DNA of 14,111 nt from Chthonomonas sp. UBA6659 (GTDB lineage: Bacteria > Armatimonadota > Fimbriimonadia > Fimbriimonadales > Fimbriimonadaceae), in the NCBI GenBank assembly GCA_002455425.1, contig DKKT01000018.1, forward strand, positions 1 through 14,111, given 5' to 3'. The translations under genes were made by a program, and so were the position numbers. Numbering within the stretch: position 1 is the stretch's first letter; each line of letters starts with the position of its first letter. The notes below the pieces were generated by a model that was not told where the DNA came from, did no database searches, and was given only the letters and a program-made list of their open reading frames with translations. Shown piece by piece: positions 6,155 to 13,569 of this stretch.

Positions 6155-7765
6155 CTAGCCTGCGCCGCCCCCGCCCGCTCCGCCACCGGAGCCACGCGAG
6201 CCGCTCGCCGGCTTCGCTCGATCCGAAGGGCGGCCTAACGGCTTGCTGACCGTCGCGTCGCAGATCACGGAGAAATCACTCTTGCTCGGATTGCCCATCC
6301 AGTCGGAGACCGTGACGGTGATGGTTAAGCGTCCCAGGGGCGGGCTCGGGTTCTTCGAATCACCACCGAACTCGACCGACAGGAATCCGTCCCGGGTATA
6401 GCGGTAGTCGAGCGCTTTGCCCCCTGCTTCCACCTTGATCGTCGCCGGGTTCACCCCGGTGGCGTCGTCGGTGATTCGCCAAAGCAGTTCCATCGGCGGC
6501 TGGTTCGAAATCTGCTCGCCCGGATTCGGGAAGAGCATCCGCACGCGCGGTGCTGTGAGATCCACGCCGAGGTCCTTATCGAAGGCGAACAGGCTGCCGT
6601 CGCGTGCCATCGCAAAGAGCGTTTGGCCCTCGATGCCGACCGGGCAGGCGGCCACGACAAACGCCGGGGGAGCGGTCGTTCCCGATCCGCCACCGGCGCC
6701 GCCACCGGCGAGGCCACCACCCCCGCCACCCGCGTCACCGCCGGGCGTCGTCGGCTGAAGGTAGTTCGTCTGGGGGCGCATGATGTAGTTCCACACCACG
6801 TTGCCCTTCGCGTCGACGAGGTTGAGGGAGCCGTTCGACGTCGGGAAGCAGAAATAGTTGCCGACCGCCGACGGGCTCACCACCGGGAGGGACTCGAGGT
6901 CGATGCCCTTGCGGTTGATCCGCTGACCGTTCGTTCGGTTGACGAGGTACGCCATGCCGTCTCGGCTGATCGAGGCCACCGCTTCCGTGGAAACGGCGGG
7001 CGCGAAGGCGAGGGGCTCACCGACGTTGGTCTGCCATCGCACGGCCCCGTTCAGGCCCGACACCGAGGTGATGAAGTCACCCGAGTTGACGAAGATCTGG
7101 TCGCCGAAGACGGTCGCCGAGACTTCCGGCGAGAGGGAGGTGAACCGGGTCTGCCAAGTGACCTTCTTGTTGCCGACGTTGATCGCGAACAGCTGGAACG
7201 TCTGCGTGAAGACGAGGATGTTGTCGTTGTAGGAGCCGAGGCTGCCCAGGATGCCGTCGAAAATCCGCTCGGTGCCGCTCCAGGCCGCTCCACCGTCCGA
7301 GAGGTTGACCGCCATCAGCGAGCTGTCGCCGAGCGCGATCACCGCGAACTTGCCGCAGATCACCGGCGCGCCCACGATCGCTTGAGGGGCGTTGTATTGC
7401 CACTTGAGCTGACCGGAGGTCATGTCGATGCCGACCATCGTCTTGTTGTCGGCGGTCGCTACGATCACGCCTTCGCCAGCCACGCACCCACTCCGGAAGT
7501 TCGCGCCATACGGGTCGCCGACCGGGTAGCGCCATTTCTGATTGCCGGACGCCTTGTCGAGCGCGTAGACGCGCCGCCCGACCGCCGCATAGACGACGTC
7601 CGAACCGTAGACCACGTTGCCTCCGGGCGACGTGGACGTCGACTGGGCCCAACGCCAAGCGAGCGGCGTCGGACCATCGAACTGGGCGAAGCTCGCGCTC
7701 GAGATCGCCAGAATGCCCAGAGCCGCGAGCGCGCGCACCCGGGACCAGCAGTTGCTTCCTACCAA
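6155..7765 (-). CDS. Exported PQQ-type beta-propeller protein (BamB-like repeats)
   Basis: A 536-residue exported protein. The signal peptide runs to about residue 27 (ALAALGILAISSASFA, then QFDGP). Repeated blades follow, of the kind VYALDKASGNQKWRYPVG, MVGIDMTSGQLKWQYNAP, LFAINVGNKKVTWQTRF and VSGLNGAVRWQTNVGEP, the typical tryptophan-docking PQQ/BamB pattern. A Gly-rich linker lies in the last blades. It is followed by an Ig-like domain (from VRMLFPNPGEQISNQPP to a strand with TITVTVSDWMG) and a second Gly/Ser-rich tail ending GGGAGGGGAG. No enzyme residues are visible; a scaffold or binding role at the envelope is likely. The start is debatable: the frame is open to 7849 (ATG at 7834, GTG at 7792). 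I prefer TTG 7765 because GGAGG at 7775-7779 lies 9 bases before it and it gives a clean signal peptide. Confidence 0.85.
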   Translation of the reverse strand: MVGSNCWSRVRALAALGILAISSASFAQFDGPTPLAWRWAQSTSTSPGGNVVYGSDVVYAAVGRRVYALDKASGNQKWRYPVGDPYGANFRSGCVAGEGVIVATADNKTMVGIDMTSGQLKWQYNAPQAIVGAPVICGKFAVIALGDSSLMAVNLSDGGAAWSGTERIFDGILGSLGSYNDNILVFTQTFQLFAINVGNKKVTWQTRFTSLSPEVSATVFGDQIFVNSGDFITSVSGLNGAVRWQTNVGEPLAFAPAVSTEAVASISRDGMAYLVNRTNGQRINRKGIDLESLPVVSPSAVGNYFCFPTSNGSLNLVDAKGNVVWNYIMRPQTNYLQPTTPGGDAGGGGGGLAGGGAGGGSGTTAPPAFVVAACPVGIEGQTLFAMARDGSLFAFDKDLGVDLTAPRVRMLFPNPGEQISNQPPMELLWRITDDATGVNPATIKVEAGGKALDYRYTRDGFLSVEFGGDSKNPSPPLGRLTITVTVSDWMGNPSKSDFSVICDATVSKPLGRPSDRAKPASGSRGSGGGAGGGGAG

Positions 7766-7793
7766 AATCGTCAACCTCCGAATCGGTCGCACC

Positions 7794-7799
7794 AGTATA
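7794..7799 (-). promoter_or_regulatory. Probable -10 hexamer upstream of the beta-propeller gene
   Basis: TATACT on the minus strand would place transcription start near 7787. The GGAGG at 7775-7779 and the TTG start at 7765 would then sit in a short leader. A matching -35 is not evident. Confidence 0.4.
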
Positions 7800-7879
7800 T
7801 CGCCGGAGCCCTCACGCCGTGCGTCGACCGCCATGGTTAGGACGCACAAACCGCCCCCGGAGTCACACGGAACGACGGA

Positions 7880-8188
7880 TCAGGTGAGACGCTGCTCGAT
7901 CGGGGGCGCGTTGCCTCGAAGCTGTGACTGGTAAGTATCGAGTTCGATCGCCTGGGCGTGAAGGCGCTGGGTGAGGTCGGCGACCTCTCGTCGGAGCCGC
8001 TCCAGCTCCTCTTGACTTGCGCCCGGCTGTTCCGCTTGGCGAAGGTGGATGATCTCCGCCATCTTCCGTTGGTGGTAGGTCAGGATCGCCACGATCGGAA
8101 TCATCAGGGCGAGCAGAGGAATGCCGAGTGCGAGGACCTCGATCATGTCCCCGAGCAACCACTCGGGCTTTGGGGAAAGCTCGAACAT
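7880..8188 (-). CDS. Small single-pass membrane protein with coiled coil (PspB-like layout)
   Basis: A 102-residue protein. Residues of about 15-38 form one membrane span (IEVLALGIPLLALMIPIVAI). A basic turn YHQRKM follows, then a long heptad-like helix from about residue 55 to 90 (EELERLRREVADLTQRLHAQ). Phage shock protein B has the same layout, a short N-terminal helix in the membrane followed by a cytoplasmic coiled coil. The resemblance is in architecture rather than in diagnostic residues, so I do not assign the name. It could bind a cytoplasmic regulator or oligomerise at the membrane. The ATG at 8188 has TATACT 6 bases before it, again a leaderless arrangement; an in-frame GTG at 8194 abuts the hexamer and is unlikely. 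It is divergent from ispG. Confidence 0.75.
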   Translation of the reverse strand: MFELSPKPEWLLGDMIEVLALGIPLLALMIPIVAILTYHQRKMAEIIHLRQAEQPGASQEELERLRREVADLTQRLHAQAIELDTYQSQLRGNAPPIEQRLT

Positions 8189-8194
8189 ATTCAC

Positions 8195-8200
8195 AGTATA
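8195..8200 (-). promoter_or_regulatory. Probable -10 hexamer of a leaderless promoter
   Basis: TATACT on the minus strand, 6 bases before the ATG at 8188. This is the best-matching -10 in the window apart from the identical hexamers at 7794-7799 and 10201-10206. Confidence 0.55.
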
Positions 8201-8356
8201 CGGAAGCCCTCCCAGAATTCCTGGGACCCCCGGGAAGTCGTCGCGCCGGTCCGTCTCCCGATCTCGTCGCCGAGCGCAACGGCTCGTGGTACGTCCCTGA
8301 CGAGATCGACCGAGTCGCGCGCTGAGCCGAAAGCACCTGACCCGGGCCGGAGCGCG

Positions 8357-8362
8357 TAGAAT
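8357..8362 (+). promoter_or_regulatory. Probable -10 hexamer of the ispG promoter
   Basis: TAGAAT followed by 7 bases and the ATG at 8370. The only purine stretch before the start (GAGAG) is too close for a normal Shine-Dalgarno, so a leaderless transcript is likely. Confidence 0.5.
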
Positions 8363-8369
8363 CGAGAGT

Positions 8370-9677
8370 ATGAACCTCGACGTCACGTACCCGCGGCGCA
8401 AGACGCGACCGGTTCGGGTCGGCTCCATCACGATGGGTGGCGGACACCCGATCGTCGTCCAATCGATGATCACGGAGGAGACCCGCAACATCGATGCGTG
8501 CGTCGAGCAGATCATCGCGCTCCACCAAGCCGGGTGCGAGATCGTCCGGGTCACGACGCCGACCCTCCAGGAAGCCGAATGCGTCGGCGAGATCCGCGCG
8601 AAGGTGATCGAGCGGTACCGGGCGGTTCCGTTGACCGCCGACGTCCATCATCAGGGCTCGCCGATCGCGGTCGAGGCCGCCAAGCATGTCGATGAAGTTC
8701 GTCTCAACCCCGGCCTCTTCGTCTTCAAGCGACACGGCACGCGGGCCCAAGAGGTCGAGAGCGAAGAGAAGATCGATCTTCGCGGAAGCGGGACCGATCC
8801 CGACGTGGACACGCTTCGGGCCGAGCTCGCCTATACCGACCAGGAGTGGCAAGAAGAGCTCGAGGAGGTCGAGGAGTGCCTTGTGCCCGTCATCGAGGCG
8901 TGCAAAGCCCACGGCTGCGCGATGCGGATCGGCGTCAATCACGGATCGCTTTCCGAGCGGATGCTTGTCACCTATGGGGACACTCCCGCCGGGATGGTCG
9001 AGAGCGCGATCGAGTATTGCCGCATCTGCCGGAAGCACGGCTATGAGGCGATCAACATCAGCGCGAAGGCGAGTCGCGTCCAGATCATGGTCGCGGCGAA
9101 CCGTCTCCTCGTCCGGCGACTCGACGAAGAGGGGATGGACTACCCGCTCCACCTCGGAGTCACCGAAGCCGGCGACGGCGAGTACGCCCGGATCAAGTCC
9201 ACGGCCGGGATCGCGACCTTGTTGATGGAGGGGATCGGCGACACGATCCGTGTTTCGTTGGCGGAAGACCCGGTCCACGAAATCCCGGTGTGCTACGACA
9301 TCCTCCAATCCTTGGGTCTCCGAAAGACGAAGGTCGAGTACATCGCGTGCCCGTCTTGCGGACGAACGAAGTTCAACTTGCCCACGGTCCTCCGGGAGGT
9401 ACGCGAGGCGACGAAGCATCTCGTTGGGCTCGATATCGCGGTGATGGGGTGCATCGTGAACGGCCCGGGTGAAATGGCTGATGCCGATTACGGCTATGTC
9501 GGGGCGGCCGGCGGAAAGATCACGTTGTATCGAAAGAAGGATGTCGTTCGGCACGGAATCCCTCAGGAGCAAGGGGTCGCGGCACTCGTCGATCTCCTCA
9601 AAGCCGATGGGTTGTGGACCGAGCCCCCGATGGCGGATCTCCGTCGGGAGCTCACGGCATTGAACGTCGTCCCTTGA
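8370..9677 (+). CDS. ispG: 4-hydroxy-3-methylbut-2-en-1-yl diphosphate synthase (IspG/GcpE)
   Basis: A 435-residue enzyme of the MEP isoprenoid pathway. It reductively converts methylerythritol cyclodiphosphate to HMBPP using a [4Fe-4S] cluster. The TIM-barrel half carries IVVQSMITEETRNIDACVEQI, PLTADVHHQG and VRLNPGLF. The C-terminal half carries the cluster ligands C327 and C330 (ACPSCGR), C361 (GCIVNGPGE) and E368, all present. The second barrel part has RIGVNHGSLSERM and HLGVTEAGDGEYARIKS. Compared with the E. coli enzyme, about 48 extra residues lie between NPG (113-115) and RIGVN (from 186), rich in charged residues, which shifts the cluster cysteines by about 57 positions. This is far smaller than the extra domain of plant or chlamydial IspG. 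The start is ATG 8370. The gene appears monocistronic, with repeats and a terminator after it. Confidence 0.96.
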   Translation: MNLDVTYPRRKTRPVRVGSITMGGGHPIVVQSMITEETRNIDACVEQIIALHQAGCEIVRVTTPTLQEAECVGEIRAKVIERYRAVPLTADVHHQGSPIAVEAAKHVDEVRLNPGLFVFKRHGTRAQEVESEEKIDLRGSGTDPDVDTLRAELAYTDQEWQEELEEVEECLVPVIEACKAHGCAMRIGVNHGSLSERMLVTYGDTPAGMVESAIEYCRICRKHGYEAINISAKASRVQIMVAANRLLVRRLDEEGMDYPLHLGVTEAGDGEYARIKSTAGIATLLMEGIGDTIRVSLAEDPVHEIPVCYDILQSLGLRKTKVEYIACPSCGRTKFNLPTVLREVREATKHLVGLDIAVMGCIVNGPGEMADADYGYVGAAGGKITLYRKKDVVRHGIPQEQGVAALVDLLKADGLWTEPPMADLRRELTALNVVP

Positions 9678-9688
9678 AGGCTCTCGAC

Positions 9689-9870
9689 GTGGCCACTTCA
9701 CCGATCTTTTCCCCCAGAGGCGGAGAAGTGCCTTTTGATGAAGGAACTCTGTTTTGGCAGTGGCCACCTCACCCGGTTCGCTACGCTCACCGACCTCTCC
9801 CCCACAGGCGGAGAGGTGCTTTGTGGACCAAACTCGGGTGCCCGACAACCCCTCCAGGGCGGAGAAGTCT
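9689..9870. repeat. REP-like intergenic hairpin elements, two full copies and one partial
   Basis: Copy A (9689-9736) and copy B (9760-9822) both begin GTGGCCAC and end in GCGGAGA(A/G)GTGC-type sequence. A shortened copy C ends near 9870 (GGGCGGAGAAGTCT). In A the ends pair CACTTC (9694-9699) with GAAGTG (9725-9730); in B they pair CACCTC (9765-9770) with GAGGTG (9813-9818), a compensatory change. B can also form the 8-bp stem ACCTCTCC (9793-9800) with GGAGAGGT (9810-9817). B has 17 extra bases near its centre (around TTCGCTACG). They probably are dispersed palindromic elements found in intergenic DNA. Confidence 0.65.
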
Positions 9871-9880
9871 GTGAACGCGT

Positions 9881-9914
9881 GAGCCCGGACCCGTGGTCGG
9901 GTCCGGGCTCTTCT
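9881..9914 (+). terminator. Strong hairpin, probable ispG-side terminator
   Basis: A perfect 13-bp stem: GAGCCCGGACCCG (9881-9893), loop TGGT, CGGGTCCGGGCTC (9898-9910), followed by TTCT. It stands 203 bases after the ispG stop and just after the REP-like cluster. The minus-strand tail is not T-rich, so it fits plus-strand termination better, although it also lies next to the end of a decayed minus-strand gene. Confidence 0.75.
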
Positions 9915-9933
9915 CGTGCGTCGATCGCGGCGC

Positions 9934-10012
9934 TTACTTCGCGTGGCGTCGGCGGATCAGGGCAAGGGCGCCCAAGCCGAGCCCGGACGAGCGGTCAAGG
10001 CCGCCTGGGGAC
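9934..10012 (-). pseudogene. Decayed PEP-CTERM sorting-signal remnant
   Basis: On the minus strand the last codons before the TAA at 9934 read GLGLGALALIRRRHAK, the typical end of a PEP-CTERM signal (short membrane span, then Arg cluster). The VPEP motif that should lie about 10 residues earlier is not in this frame. In another frame, starting near 10012, the sequence reads VP followed by codons that would give an E and A-A-L-T after a one-base change. I read it as the 3' end of a PEP-CTERM gene broken by small indels. No body of a gene can be followed further upstream (10013-10152), and no good start or ribosome binding site is seen. A chance resemblance cannot be excluded. Confidence 0.5.
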
Positions 10013-10200
10013 GTCTCGTGACCGACTTGATCGTGGGGCGTCCAGAGCGAGTTGCGGCGGGCGCGGTCGATCGATCCAGGCACACACCGTGTGATCGGTG
10101 GAGGCGCATGCAATGCCATGTTCTGGGTCGAGCTTGGTATCGGACGGGTCAAGAACCGGTATTGCTACGGGCTTCTGAACGATTTCCAAGGAAGGAAGCG

Positions 10201-10206
10201 TATACT
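10201..10206 (+). promoter_or_regulatory. Probable -10 hexamer of the PEP-CTERM protein gene
   Basis: TATACT would place the transcription start near 10213, leaving a leader of about 40 bases. AGAGGG lies 5 bases before the ATG at 10253 and can serve as the ribosome binding site. No convincing -35 is seen. Confidence 0.5.
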
Positions 10207-10252
10207 GAGTCTCGGTGCGTGCCGACTGGGCGCGCGACCATAGAGGGATATC

Positions 10253-11011
10253 ATGAATTACAGCAAACTGATCGTTTTCTCGCTCGCCGCATGCGCGGCC
10301 TCTTCGTCTTTCGCTTTCTCGGTCACGCCCGGCACCGTCGTCGGGTTTGACGTCAACACTTCGTCGCTGGTCGAGTACGACTTCAGCGGCTCGATCAACG
10401 AGACGCTCGTTGTGACCGGACTTCCGAACACCAACGTCGGCGTCGCCATCCTTGGCAACCGGGTGTTCGTCGGCGATGTTGCGGGCAACGTGGGCGAGGT
10501 CAACCTCGGCACCGGCGCGGTCAGCGGCCTGTTCAGCACGGGCTTGAACGAGGCGCTGGGCGACAACGGACGGGAGCTCCTCGCTCTCAATTACAATTCC
10601 GGCACGGTCCAGCGATTCACGCCCGGCGGCTCGCTGGTGGGTTCTTCCGGCACAAACGTCGGCAACACCGGTGTCGATGGCACTCCAAACACCATGTACA
10701 CCGCCAACTACAACGACGGCAGAATCTACAGGTGGGACTACGCGGGTAACAACCTCGGCTCGTTCGCGACGGGACTCGCCAACGGTTCCCTGTCGGGTCT
10801 CGGCTATGACCCCGTGAGTGGCTTTACCTGGGTCTCCGCGGGCTTCGGAGACGACTCGATCCGAGCCTACGACGCGGCCGGCAACCAGGTCATCAACTTC
10901 GCTTCCAACAAGGGTTGGATCAACGGCTTGGACGTCGTTCCCGTCCCCGAGCCTGCGACGATGGCCGTTTTCGCGCTCGGCCTCTTGGCCCTTCGCCGAC
11001 GCAAGAAGTAA
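10253..11011 (+). CDS. PEP-CTERM sorting domain protein, beta-propeller-like body
   Basis: A 252-residue secreted protein. The signal peptide is MNYSKLIVFSLAACAASSSF with cleavage near residue 20. The body (about 25-225) is made of repeated short beta units such as VVGFDVNTSSLVEYDFSGS, VFVGDVAGNVGEVNLGTG, MYTANYNDGRIYRWDYAGN and FGDDSIRAYDAAGNQV, which suggest an NHL or Vgb-like propeller. The C-terminus is a full PEP-CTERM signal: VPEPATM, hydrophobic AVFALGLLAL, then RRRKK. In other bacteria this signal is recognised by exosortase and links the protein to the cell surface or an exopolysaccharide/biofilm system. No exosortase is in the window. A leader of about 40 bases with a weak ribosome binding site precedes it, and a strong terminator follows 17 bases after the stop. 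Confidence 0.92.
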   Translation: MNYSKLIVFSLAACAASSSFAFSVTPGTVVGFDVNTSSLVEYDFSGSINETLVVTGLPNTNVGVAILGNRVFVGDVAGNVGEVNLGTGAVSGLFSTGLNEALGDNGRELLALNYNSGTVQRFTPGGSLVGSSGTNVGNTGVDGTPNTMYTANYNDGRIYRWDYAGNNLGSFATGLANGSLSGLGYDPVSGFTWVSAGFGDDSIRAYDAAGNQVINFASNKGWINGLDVVPVPEPATMAVFALGLLALRRRKK

Positions 11012-11028
11012 CCGCCCTTCGACAGCTT

Positions 11029-11060
11029 CGAGCCCGTTCGAGATCGAACGGGCTCGTTTG
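11029..11060 (+). terminator. Rho-independent terminator of the PEP-CTERM gene
   Basis: A perfect 12-bp stem CGAGCCCGTTCG (11029-11040), loop AGAT, CGAACGGGCTCG (11045-11056), followed by TTTG. It begins 17 bases after the stop codon. Confidence 0.9.
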
Positions 11061-11112
11061 CGTTCAGCAGGACGTCGTGATACCAAAGCCGGGGGGTACG
11101 GCACCTGATCCT

Positions 11113-11129
11113 GGAACCTCAGAGGTTCC
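11113..11129. other. Small hairpin between convergent genes
   Basis: GGAACCT (11113-11119), loop CAG, AGGTTCC (11123-11129). It has no T-run on either strand. It sits between the two larger hairpins of this intergenic stretch; its function is unknown. Confidence 0.4.
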
Positions 11130-11156
11130 GAGGTCCTCCGAAACGACCGACTGGTC

Positions 11157-11185
11157 GGGTTAGCCGGCGCATCGCCGGCCAACCC
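11157..11185. terminator. Hairpin downstream of the pseudopilin gene
   Basis: GGGTT (11157-11161), A, GCCGGCG (11163-11169), loop CAT, CGCCGGC (11173-11179), C, AACCC (11181-11185): a 13-position stem with one A/C mismatch. It starts about 20 bases after the pseudopilin stop read on the minus strand. Neither side has a T-run, so it may act as a terminator or as an mRNA 3'-end barrier. An overlapping 5-bp stem CGACC/GGTCG lies at 11144-11157. Confidence 0.5.
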
Positions 11186-11204
11186 CTCACGCTTCAGGCT
11201 CGCT

Positions 11205-12149
<945 letters not shown>

Positions 12150-12197
12150 AGTAGATTCCTCCTCCGCGCTGAGACAAACGCGGAACGTATGGGGTCT

Positions 12198-12203
12198 ATT
12201 CTA
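12198..12203 (-). promoter_or_regulatory. Probable -10 hexamer of the pseudopilin gene
   Basis: TAGAAT on the minus strand places transcription start near 12191. That leaves a leader of about 42 bases that includes the strong GGAGGAGGA site at 12157-12165. The overlapping plus-strand TATTCT (12197-12202) could serve the divergent acylphosphatase gene. Confidence 0.45.
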
Positions 12204-12260
12204 GCGGAACGAAGCTCGAAATGGGTCGTTTCAGGCCAAAAACAGGCCGGTCGCATCGAG

Positions 12261-12533
12261 ATGACACGGAGAATCCACGTGATGGGCGAGGTTCAGGGAG
12301 TCGGGTTTCGGGCCTACGTCGTCCGTGCCGCATCGCTGACCGGGGTTAGCGGCGAAGTCTGGAATCGCCGTGATCGCGGCGTCGAGATGGTCGTTTCGCA
12401 TCCGGACGCCGACGCACTCGACGCATTCGAAGCCCGAATCCCCAACGGTCCGGGTCTGGTGATGAAGGTGATCGTCGAAACCGATCCTGGCCCGGATCGT
12501 GTGGGCGGGTTCCTTGTGGGGCCGACACGCTAG
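12261..12533 (+). CDS. acyP: Acylphosphatase
   Basis: A 90-residue protein of standard acylphosphatase length. It hydrolyses acyl phosphates such as acetyl phosphate or 1,3-bisphosphoglycerate to carboxylate and phosphate in the cytoplasm. The signature HVMGEVQGVGFRAYV carries the phosphate-binding arginine R17, and GEVWNRRDRGVEMVV carries the catalytic asparagine N35. A central AFEARIPNGPG segment and a final GGFLVGP strand complete the alpha/beta fold. The start is ATG 12261. The frame is open far upstream, but that is antisense to the pseudopilin gene. No clear ribosome binding site is present. The hydrolase gene starts 35 bases after the stop but appears to have its own -10 hexamer, so the two may be transcribed together or separately. 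Confidence 0.93.
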   Translation: MTRRIHVMGEVQGVGFRAYVVRAASLTGVSGEVWNRRDRGVEMVVSHPDADALDAFEARIPNGPGLVMKVIVETDPGPDRVGGFLVGPTR

Positions 12534-12555
12534 GAAACCGATCCAAGCTCGTATC

Positions 12556-12561
12556 GATAGT
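12556..12561 (+). promoter_or_regulatory. Possible -10 hexamer of the hydrolase gene
   Basis: GATAGT followed by 7 bases and the GTG at 12569. It matches TATAAT at four of six positions and repeats the spacing seen at the other suspected leaderless starts. Confidence 0.35.
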
Positions 12562-12568
12562 TACCTCT

Positions 12569-13426
12569 GTGGAACAGAAGCGAAAGCGGCGGTGGCGCTG
12601 GATCGCCTGGGGCAGTACAACGATCGTCGCCGTCTATCTCGGTGCGAGTTGGTGGTTCGCTCGCAGCCTGGTCTATCCGGCGCGGACCGATGCCGTCGCT
12701 CCGAACGAATTCACGGTCGAGCGACTCGACGACCGGACCCCGCTGTGGGTACGCGAGGCAGGCCCTGCGCCGCAGGTTGCGTTCGTGTTCGTCCATGGGC
12801 TCAAGGGCAGCACCCATCAGTGGATCGATGCCGCCGAAGACCTGAGCCAAGAAGGGATCCCGTCCGTCGCTCCGGCGATGCCCGGCCATGCCGGCAGCCC
12901 CCACGAAGCCGTCGGCTTCGGACCCCACGAGAGTCGCATCGTCGCGGCGACCGCCGCCTGGGCTCGCGAACGTTGGCCCGGAGCCAAGATCGTGCTTTGT
13001 GGCGTCTCCATGGGGGGCGCGGCTTGCTGGCTGGCTGCGCAACGCGATCCGAACGTTGCGGACGCGATCGTCACGGAGAGTGCGTTTGCCCAACTTGATT
13101 CCGCCATCGATGAGTGGTTCTCCAGAGGGCTCGGGAAGCTCGGCCTAAACGTTTTCGCGCCCACCCGGTGGATGGCCAACCGGATGGCGGGAATCGACCC
13201 TTCGACGGTCCGTCCGGTGGACGGAGCCCGAACCTGGCGGCGACCCTGCCTCGTCCTCCACGCCGGGAACGACCGCCTCCTGTCGAGGCAGAACGGCGAG
13301 CAGCTCGCCAAGGCCGCCGGGGTCGAACTCCAAGTGATCCCAGGGGCGGAACACGCGCAGGGCTACGCGGCCGATCGCGCGGCTTATCGTGACCGTCTGC
13401 TCGAGCTGGCACGCACCATCCGCTGA
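12569..13426 (+). CDS. Membrane-anchored alpha/beta hydrolase
   Basis: A 285-residue protein. After a basic start (EQKRKRRWRW) an N-terminal membrane segment spans about residues 12-31, so the catalytic domain is probably held on the outer face of the inner membrane. The alpha/beta hydrolase core shows the oxyanion-loop motif FVHGLKGS (74-81), the nucleophile elbow GVSMGG with S147, the acid D235 in LHAGNDRLLSR, and H262 in PGAEHAQGY, a complete catalytic triad. The layout resembles the YqkD/FrsA-like and monoglyceride lipase-like esterases that are anchored by one helix. The substrate is unknown. GTG 12569 has GATAGT 7 bases upstream and no ribosome binding site. It lies between acylphosphatase and methylmalonyl-CoA mutase, with no obvious pathway link to either. 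Confidence 0.9.
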   Translation: MEQKRKRRWRWIAWGSTTIVAVYLGASWWFARSLVYPARTDAVAPNEFTVERLDDRTPLWVREAGPAPQVAFVFVHGLKGSTHQWIDAAEDLSQEGIPSVAPAMPGHAGSPHEAVGFGPHESRIVAATAAWARERWPGAKIVLCGVSMGGAACWLAAQRDPNVADAIVTESAFAQLDSAIDEWFSRGLGKLGLNVFAPTRWMANRMAGIDPSTVRPVDGARTWRRPCLVLHAGNDRLLSRQNGEQLAKAAGVELQVIPGAEHAQGYAADRAAYRDRLLELARTIR

Positions 13427-13557
13427 CGTCCGCCCCGGGCCTCAAGCGGTAAACTCGTCTTCGAATTCGGACGCGGCGGACCCGGACGACTGGTTCCGGG
13501 GCTTGGCCTCGGGCGCCGACTGGACGCACTCCGGGCGGCACACCCGCGCCGTTCTAT

Positions 13558-13562
13558 AGGAG
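13558..13562 (+). promoter_or_regulatory. Shine-Dalgarno site of the mutase gene
   Basis: AGGAG with 7 bases to the ATG at 13570. It fixes the start of the mutase. Farther upstream TAAACT (13450-13455) could be a -10, which would leave a leader of about 108 bases in which I recognise no riboswitch. Confidence 0.7.
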
Positions 13563-13569
13563 ATGCATC

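Noticed and set aside
6623..7840. A 405-codon open frame on the plus strand opposite the beta-propeller gene
   Set aside because: It is the mirror of a repeat-containing coding frame, with Arg/Asp/Val-rich composition and no motif.
7863..9848. A 661-codon open frame on the minus strand opposite ispG
   Set aside because: It lies antisense to a certain ispG gene, its translation is rich in Arg and Asp with no family signature, and long antisense frames are expected in GC-rich DNA.
13427..13569. A cobalamin riboswitch before the B12-dependent mutase
   Set aside because: The 143-base gap is shorter than usual for that riboswitch, and I could not find the conserved B12-box or paired arms.
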